Of a stretch of 64,000 nucleotides of DNA, positions 60,201 through 64,000 are shown one piece after another. The position numbers and the translations under genes were made by a program. The first letter of the stretch is position 1, and each line of letters opens with the position of its first letter. Source of the stretch: Micromonospora matsumotoense. GTDB taxonomy: Bacteria; Actinomycetota; Actinomycetes; Mycobacteriales; Micromonosporaceae. The notes beneath the pieces are model-generated. The model saw nothing but the letters and a program-made list of their open reading frames with translations. It was not told where the DNA came from and ran no database searches. The stretch is from assembly GCF_900091525.1 (NCBI RefSeq), contig NZ_FMCU01000004.1, forward strand, positions 1-64,000, written 5' to 3'.

Positions 60201-62969
60201 GGCGTCCGCCGGGGCGGGCCGGTCCGCGCGGGCCGCCACCGGCAGGTCCACCAGCGGCGCCTGCTCACAGGGGCTGGCAAAGAAGTGCTGCTCGGCCCCG
60301 ATTACCAGCGGCCGGCGGAGCCGGTCGTCGAAGAGCGCCGGATAGTCGTGGGCGGCACCCACCACGAACGCCGCGGCGGCCACCCGGAGCAGCCCGCGCA
60401 GCGACTCGTCGTCGGTGTCCAGGGCCACCGCCGGCACGTCGGTGATCCCCCCCGCCAGGCCACTGAGGATGCGACCCGGGCCGACCTCCACGAAGAGGTC
60501 GATGTCCTTGGCGGCCAGCGCCACCGCCTGCGCGAACAGCACCGGGTCGGTGATCTGGCGGCGCAGCAGCGCCCGCAGGTCGGTCTCGGCCGGCAGGGTC
60601 TCACCGGTCACGGTGGAGACCACCCGCCGGCGGACCGGGCCGAAGGACTCCCGGGTCAGGTGCCCGGCGAACGCGTCCGCCGCCGGCGCCACCAGCGGCG
60701 AGTGGAAGGCGTGCGAGACCCGCAGCAGGGACGCGCCGATCCCGGCGTCGGAGGCCAGGCCGAGGGCGGCCTGGACCGCCTCCTCGGTGCCGGCCACCAC
60801 GGTCTGCTCCGGCCCGTTGTAACCGGCGATCACCACGGGTACGCCGGCCACCAACGCGGACACCCGCTCCGGTCCGGCGTTGACGCTCGCCATCACCCCG
60901 GAGGAGCTGTGCTCGGTCATCGTCCGGCCGCGGGCGCGGGTCACCCGCAGCAGGGTCTCGTCGTCCATCGCGCCGGCCCAGTGCAGGGCGGACAGCTCAC
61001 CGAGGCTGTGCCCGACCGCGACGGTCGCGTCCAGCCCCAGCAGGTCCAGGGCGGCCAGTCCGGCCCGCGACCCGGTGACGATGCGCGGCTGGGCCAACGC
61101 GGTGGCCACCATGTCCCCGGTGACCGGCAGGTCGGCCCGGCGGAACACCTGGTCCACCTCGGTCAGCCGGCGGCGCAGCGCCCCGCCGCTGGTCCCGCGG
61201 CCGGCGCCCTGGCCGGGGAAGAGGTAGCCGAGCCGGCCGGCACCGCCGACGTGGCCGAGGAAGCTGCGGCCGTCGCCGTCGACCAGCCGGGTCTCGCCGG
61301 AGTCGAGCAGCTCGCAGAGCCGCCGCAGCCGCTGCTGCGCGTCGGTGGGTGAGGAGACCACCACCGCCGCCCGGTACGGCCGGTCGGCCAACTGGTCGTG
61401 CAGGGTGGCCGCCACGTCGGCGAGCTGCCCCTGGGCCAGGGTCGGCACGTAGTCGCGCAGTTCCCGCAACCGGTCGCGCAGTTCGTCCCGCGAGGACCCG
61501 TCGACCAGGAACAGCTCCGCGTCCTGCACGGAGGTGGCGAGTCGGGCGGTCCGGGTGTCGAAGGCGACCCGGCGGGCCGTCCCGGCCCGCTCCAGCACGA
61601 CATGGGTGTTGATGCCGCCGAACCCCATCGCGGTGATGCCGGCGCGCACCGGCTGACCGTCCGGCCACGGTTCGGCCGTCCGCAGCACCCGCAGTGTCGC
61701 GTCGTCGCGGGTGAGCAGTTCGTGCGGGTCGACGCAGCCGAGCGCGGGCGGCAGCACCTGGTGGTGCACGGCCAGCGCCGCCTTGATCAGGCCGGCCACG
61801 CCGGCCGCCGCCTTGGTGTGCCCGATCATGCCCTTGATCGAGGTGATCACGGCGGGCGGGGCGGTCGGATCGGCCTGTCGCCGGGCCTCCGACAGGGCGG
61901 TCAACTCGGTGGCGTCCCCGACCGCCGTGCCGGTGCCGTGCCCCTCGAACAACGGCACCGACTCGATGCCGAACCCGGCCCGCTCGTACGCCCGGCGCAG
62001 GGCGAGCTGGTAGCCGTTGACCTCGGGACGGGTGATGCCGCCCTTGCCGTCGGAGGAGATGCCCCAGCCGGCGATCGTGGCGTAGCTGCGGTGGCCGGCG
62101 GCGAGCGCGTCCGCCTCGCGCATCAGCACCACCATCCCGCACCCCTCCCCCGGCCAGAAGCCGTTGGAGTGCCGGTCGTAGACCCGCATCTCGTCGCGGG
62201 CCAACGCGCCGGTCTTGGCGAAACCGACGATCTCGAACGGGTCGATCGACAGGTCCACCCCACCGGCCACCGCGACGTCGAGGTCACCGTCGAGCAGGGC
62301 CCGGCAGGCGGTGGCGACCGACAGCAACGACGAGGAACAGGCGCCGTCGACGGTGTACCCGCCGCCGTTGAGGTCGAAGTAGTTGCAGATCCGGCCGGCG
62401 ATGGTGTTGGACAGGCCACCGGCGAGGGTGTCCTCGTCGATCGCCGGGAAGGGCGCCTTGTACTGCTCCTCCAGCCCGTCGAGGAAGGTCGCCAACCGGT
62501 CGTCGTCCCAGCCCTGCTGTTGCAGCGCGGTGGCGACCGTACGGCGGACGAACGGCCAGCGCAGCCGCATGACGTTGGCGCGGGCGAACTCACCGGTGAG
62601 GGTGTTGCCCACGATCACACCGGTGCGGTCGCGGGGCAGCCCCTCCCCCAGCGGGAAGCCGGCGTCGCCCAACGCCTTGGTGGCCATGTCCAGGGCGAGC
62701 CAGTGGGTCAGGTCGGTGGAGCGGTACGTGCTGCCGGCGATCTTGTAGGCGAGCCGGTCGAACTCGTACCCCTCGATGACGGCGGCGGTGCGGGCGTAGA
62801 ACCGGTCCGGGGTGCTCGGCTCGGCGTCCCAGTAGTCCGCCAACCGCATGCGGACGTCGGGCAGCGCGCGGAAGGCCCGGCGACCGGCGAGGGCGTTCTC
62901 CCACAGTTCTCGGGGCGAGGTGGCGTCCGGGTATCGGCACGCCATGCCAACGATGGCGATCCTGGTCAT
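57210..62969 (-). CDS. pksE: Iterative enediyne polyketide synthase (PKSE)
   Basis: A 1919-residue single-module iterative PKS. Domains in order: KS (1-460; Cys211 in DGACSSS, His in EGHGTGT and GHTKAAAG), AT (about 580-880; Ser655 in VGHSLGELSALH), ACP (about 930-1005; Ser964/Ser965 in DLHLSSITVGQ), KR (about 1185-1400; TGGGKGIT, Tyr1343 in HYATANDW), DH (about 1450-1720; His1473 in LADHLLDGN) and a C-terminal phosphopantetheinyl transferase (about 1730-1919; Asp1816 in VGCDVEP, Glu1862 and Lys1866 in WGAVECLRK). Length and order are exactly those of PKSEs, which build the linear polyene warhead precursor and activate their own ACP. ATG 62969 is the family start (MTRIAIVGMACRYP). Confidence 0.97.
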   Translation of the reverse strand: MTRIAIVGMACRYPDATSPRELWENALAGRRAFRALPDVRMRLADYWDAEPSTPDRFYARTAAVIEGYEFDRLAYKIAGSTYRSTDLTHWLALDMATKALGDAGFPLGEGLPRDRTGVIVGNTLTGEFARANVMRLRWPFVRRTVATALQQQGWDDDRLATFLDGLEEQYKAPFPAIDEDTLAGGLSNTIAGRICNYFDLNGGGYTVDGACSSSLLSVATACRALLDGDLDVAVAGGVDLSIDPFEIVGFAKTGALARDEMRVYDRHSNGFWPGEGCGMVVLMREADALAAGHRSYATIAGWGISSDGKGGITRPEVNGYQLALRRAYERAGFGIESVPLFEGHGTGTAVGDATELTALSEARRQADPTAPPAVITSIKGMIGHTKAAAGVAGLIKAALAVHHQVLPPALGCVDPHELLTRDDATLRVLRTAEPWPDGQPVRAGITAMGFGGINTHVVLERAGTARRVAFDTRTARLATSVQDAELFLVDGSSRDELRDRLRELRDYVPTLAQGQLADVAATLHDQLADRPYRAAVVVSSPTDAQQRLRRLCELLDSGETRLVDGDGRSFLGHVGGAGRLGYLFPGQGAGRGTSGGALRRRLTEVDQVFRRADLPVTGDMVATALAQPRIVTGSRAGLAALDLLGLDATVAVGHSLGELSALHWAGAMDDETLLRVTRARGRTMTEHSSSGVMASVNAGPERVSALVAGVPVVIAGYNGPEQTVVAGTEEAVQAALGLASDAGIGASLLRVSHAFHSPLVAPAADAFAGHLTRESFGPVRRRVVSTVTGETLPAETDLRALLRRQITDPVLFAQAVALAAKDIDLFVEVGPGRILSGLAGGITDVPAVALDTDDESLRGLLRVAAAAFVVGAAHDYPALFDDRLRRPLVIGAEQHFFASPCEQAPLVDLPVAARADRPAPADADGPVDGESTVQMLRRLAAERAELPLAMVHGESRLLDDLHLSSITVGQIINEASRLVNVPPAQAPTNFATATVEELAVALDELSATGQSGDHDRSPAVTGAATWTRAFTVDREPAAAPVPVGGGAPGRWQVFATEGHPLAAPLRHALERAGVDSGVLVCLPPECAEEDLELALAGAKQALAGPAGTRFVLVQGGRGATGLAKTLRLEAPQLRVTVVDTPAVPEAVDRVVAEVGATTGYQESHYDDAGTRRLPVLRALPVRASRTRPALDDTDVLLVTGGGKGITAECALAVAEQTGARLGLVGRSDPAEDTELAENLRRMAARGVTLHYTRADVTDAGQVADAVAEVRAALGPVTAVLHGAGRNEPAALTALDAAAVRRTFAPKLDGLRAVLAAVDPGQLRLLVTFGSIIGRAGLRGEAHYATANDWLAGLTEETGRRFPRCRALCLEWSVWSGVGMGERLSVVESLSREGVVPISPDQGVEVLLRLLADPDVPPVVVVSGRAEGMDTLRYDRPPLPLLRFVDKPLAYYPGVELVSEVELTAGTDRYLADHLLDGNLLFPAVFGMEAMTQVAVAVTGRSTVPVVEQVEFPRPIVVPPDGSTVIRVAATVTDDAVVQVAIRSAETGYATDHFRARLRFTDTAVPDGPPGRTDPGLPPVPLAPERDLYGEWLFQGGRFQRLRRFHRAAARDVDAEVAVGGGDAWFAGFLPGDLLLGDPGTRDAFMHGNQVCVPDATLLPVGVERIWPAGARMSGTGTVRCCATERSRDGDTYVYDIAVRDESGVVVERWEGLRLQAVRHRGGRGPWLPVLLGSHLERGLGDVLDARVAVAVEPDGAGDVPRRDRTAVAVGRALGARHEVRYRPDGRPEVDGDRRVSAAHGAGITLAVAATGTVGCDVEPVAERSPTDWAGLLGVHAGLAALIAGDRDESTHTASTRVWGAVECLRKVGLPADSPLTLTPGGPDGWVALASGPLRVATFATSLVDIPEPVVFAVLTDGWS

Positions 62970-63015
62970 GCGGGCACGATCTCCTTACCGTTCGGGTCGC
63001 CACGGGCGTGGCGAG

Positions 63016-63069
63016 GCGCCTGCCGAGGCGTGGGCAGGTGTGGCGCCTGCCGAGGCGTGAGCAGGTGTG
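63016..63069. repeat. 27-bp tandem repeat between unbL and pksE
   Basis: Two units (63016-63042 and 63043-63069) differ at one base. Each contains CCTGCC...GGCAGG-type and CGCCT-GCCG-AGGCG hairpin arms that are mutually exclusive. They lie in the 167-base gap upstream of pksE. Confidence 0.75.
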
Positions 63070-63136
63070 GGGAGGCTGCGCCGGGACCACCCGGCGGCGG
63101 CGGGACGGGAACAGGGACGGGGACGGGTCGTCCCGG

Positions 63137-64000
63137 TCAGTGCCTTCCGCGTACCCGTAGTTCGGCGGCGATGGCGCGACGCCAGATCTCGTAGGCGGGC
63201 TCCAGCGGGCTGTCGCCGTCGGTCGGCCGCTGCGCGTCGCAGATCCGGTCCGCCTCCGCCGGGGTGGTGCCGGCCAGCACCGCCGTCGCCCGGCCCGTGT
63301 GCGGGGTCTCCAGGCCGGCCGTCAGCCGGGCGGTCGCGGCGAACGCGCTGCCCTGGGCGACCTGGGCGCGGTGTACGCCGGCCCGGTCGAGGAACAGGCG
63401 CAGCTCGTCGGAGTCGACGCCACCGGCGTACGTGGCGGCCAGGCCGGCACCGCCGTAGAGGTCGGCCCGGCGCTCGGCCGGGAACCTGTCGATCAGGTCG
63501 GCGATCACCGTGGTGTCGGTGCCGCCGACGAACCACATCGCCCGGCCGATGCCCTGGTCGATGGCGCGCTGGGCGTACCAGCGGGGGCCGTCGGCCGGCC
63601 ACGGGAAGTCCGGCTCCTGGTACTGCTCGTGCACGTACCGGCGGGTGTGGAAGTACGCCTGGTGGAAGCCGTAGCCGTCGAGCACCAGCCAGCGCAGCAG
63701 CGGGTCCGGGGCGGACAGCTTCGACCAGCGGAACCGGGGCACCCGGGCCATCGCCCAGCCGACCCCGACGTAGGCCATGTAGATGTGGTCGGCCCCCCGT
63801 CCGGCCAGGAACGTCGCCACCCGGTCCGACCGGCCGCCCGGCAGGGCGTCCAGCACGGCGAAGCCCATCGCGGCCCCCTCGTAGGCGAAGCCGCGGAACT
63901 GCGGACGGATCGCCTCCAGTGTCGGCTCGGCGTCGGCGGGGTGCCGGGCCTCGGCCGCCGCGGCGTACCCGGTCAGAAATGACTCGCCGACGGTTTCCAA
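63137..64000 (-). CDS. unbL: Enediyne biosynthesis protein UnbL (DUF1702), 5' end off window
   Basis: The last 287 residues of a DUF1702/UnbL protein. Visible marks are FRGFAYEGAAMGFAVLDALP, FLAGRGADHIYMAYVGVGWA, DGYGFHQAYFHTRRYVHEQY and RAMWFVGGTDTTVIADLIDR. UnbL proteins are usually about 320-340 residues, so roughly 40 N-terminal residues lie beyond the right edge; the in-window Met is not taken as the start. It is one of the five genes conserved in enediyne loci, with unresolved biochemical role. It is transcribed toward pksE, 167 bp away across a repeat-bearing gap. Confidence 0.9.
   Translation of the reverse strand: METVGESFLTGYAAAAEARHPADAEPTLEAIRPQFRGFAYEGAAMGFAVLDALPGGRSDRVATFLAGRGADHIYMAYVGVGWAMARVPRFRWSKLSAPDPLLRWLVLDGYGFHQAYFHTRRYVHEQYQEPDFPWPADGPRWYAQRAIDQGIGRAMWFVGGTDTTVIADLIDRFPAERRADLYGGAGLAATYAGGVDSDELRLFLDRAGVHRAQVAQGSAFAATARLTAGLETPHTGRATAVLAGTTPAEADRICDAQRPTDGDSPLEPAYEIWRRAIAAELRVRGRH

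Noticed and set aside
57417..61352. A 1311-codon plus-strand open frame opposite pksE
   Set aside because: Repetitive Arg/Gly/His/Pro composition and no domain; it is the shadow of the PKS coding strand.

Overview
The window is high-GC actinobacterial chromosome: strong G/C bias at third codon positions, many GTG starts, 1-8 bp gene overlaps, Tat-type and lipobox leaders, and TANNNT-like -10 boxes. Gene content (GH10 xylanase with CBM2, FadR/GntR and PadR regulators, an enediyne PKS locus) fits a Micromonosporaceae-type actinomycete. That placement is inference from content, not a database match.

Left part, about 1-26 kb, is mostly housekeeping and catabolism. It holds a flavin amine oxidase, two secreted wall hydrolases (GH25 muramidase, amidase), an ArsR/AHSA1 pair, NADAR and Nudix proteins. 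A sulfur module follows: ssuD diverging from ssuACB, a methanethiol-oxidase (SELENBP) homologue, a membrane protein and a sulfite-oxidase-like molybdoenzyme. Two promoters in this module share a CCTA-N9-TAGG dyad. Then come a secreted GH10 xylanase, an ABC exporter, pgi, a FadR-type regulator, a sterol-desaturase-like hydroxylase, a YhhN protein, an ATP-grasp protein, and a PadR/acyl-CoA dehydrogenase pair.

About 25-45 kb has transport, signalling and a probable pterin/glycan locus. A siderophore-type importer (lipoprotein, two permeases, ATPase) is followed by a response regulator, histidine kinase and GerMN lipoprotein operon, and then a STAS/BON operon. A sulfatase-type membrane enzyme and a CDP-alcohol phosphotransferase diverge from a tightly packed operon: Zn-dehydrogenase-like protein, a PTPS-fold protein lacking canonical active-site residues, GT4 glycosyltransferase, methyltransferase, LPG-synthase-TM-type membrane protein, GTP cyclohydrolase II and RibD-C reductase. 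The product of this operon is unknown. A zinc-finger membrane protein and a second two-component system close this part.

About 45-64 kb is the left portion of an enediyne biosynthetic gene cluster that continues past the right edge. It contains rmlA, two paralogous AraC-type regulators bracketing unbV-unbU, a CopC-like protein coupled to a His-rich membrane protein, a MerR regulator, a P450, a flavin reductase, the enediyne hot-dog thioesterase, the iterative enediyne PKS (KS-AT-ACP-KR-DH-PPTase) and the 3' part of unbL (DUF1702). All five genes of the conserved warhead cassette are therefore present, but split into two blocks. The enediyne product itself cannot be read from this window.
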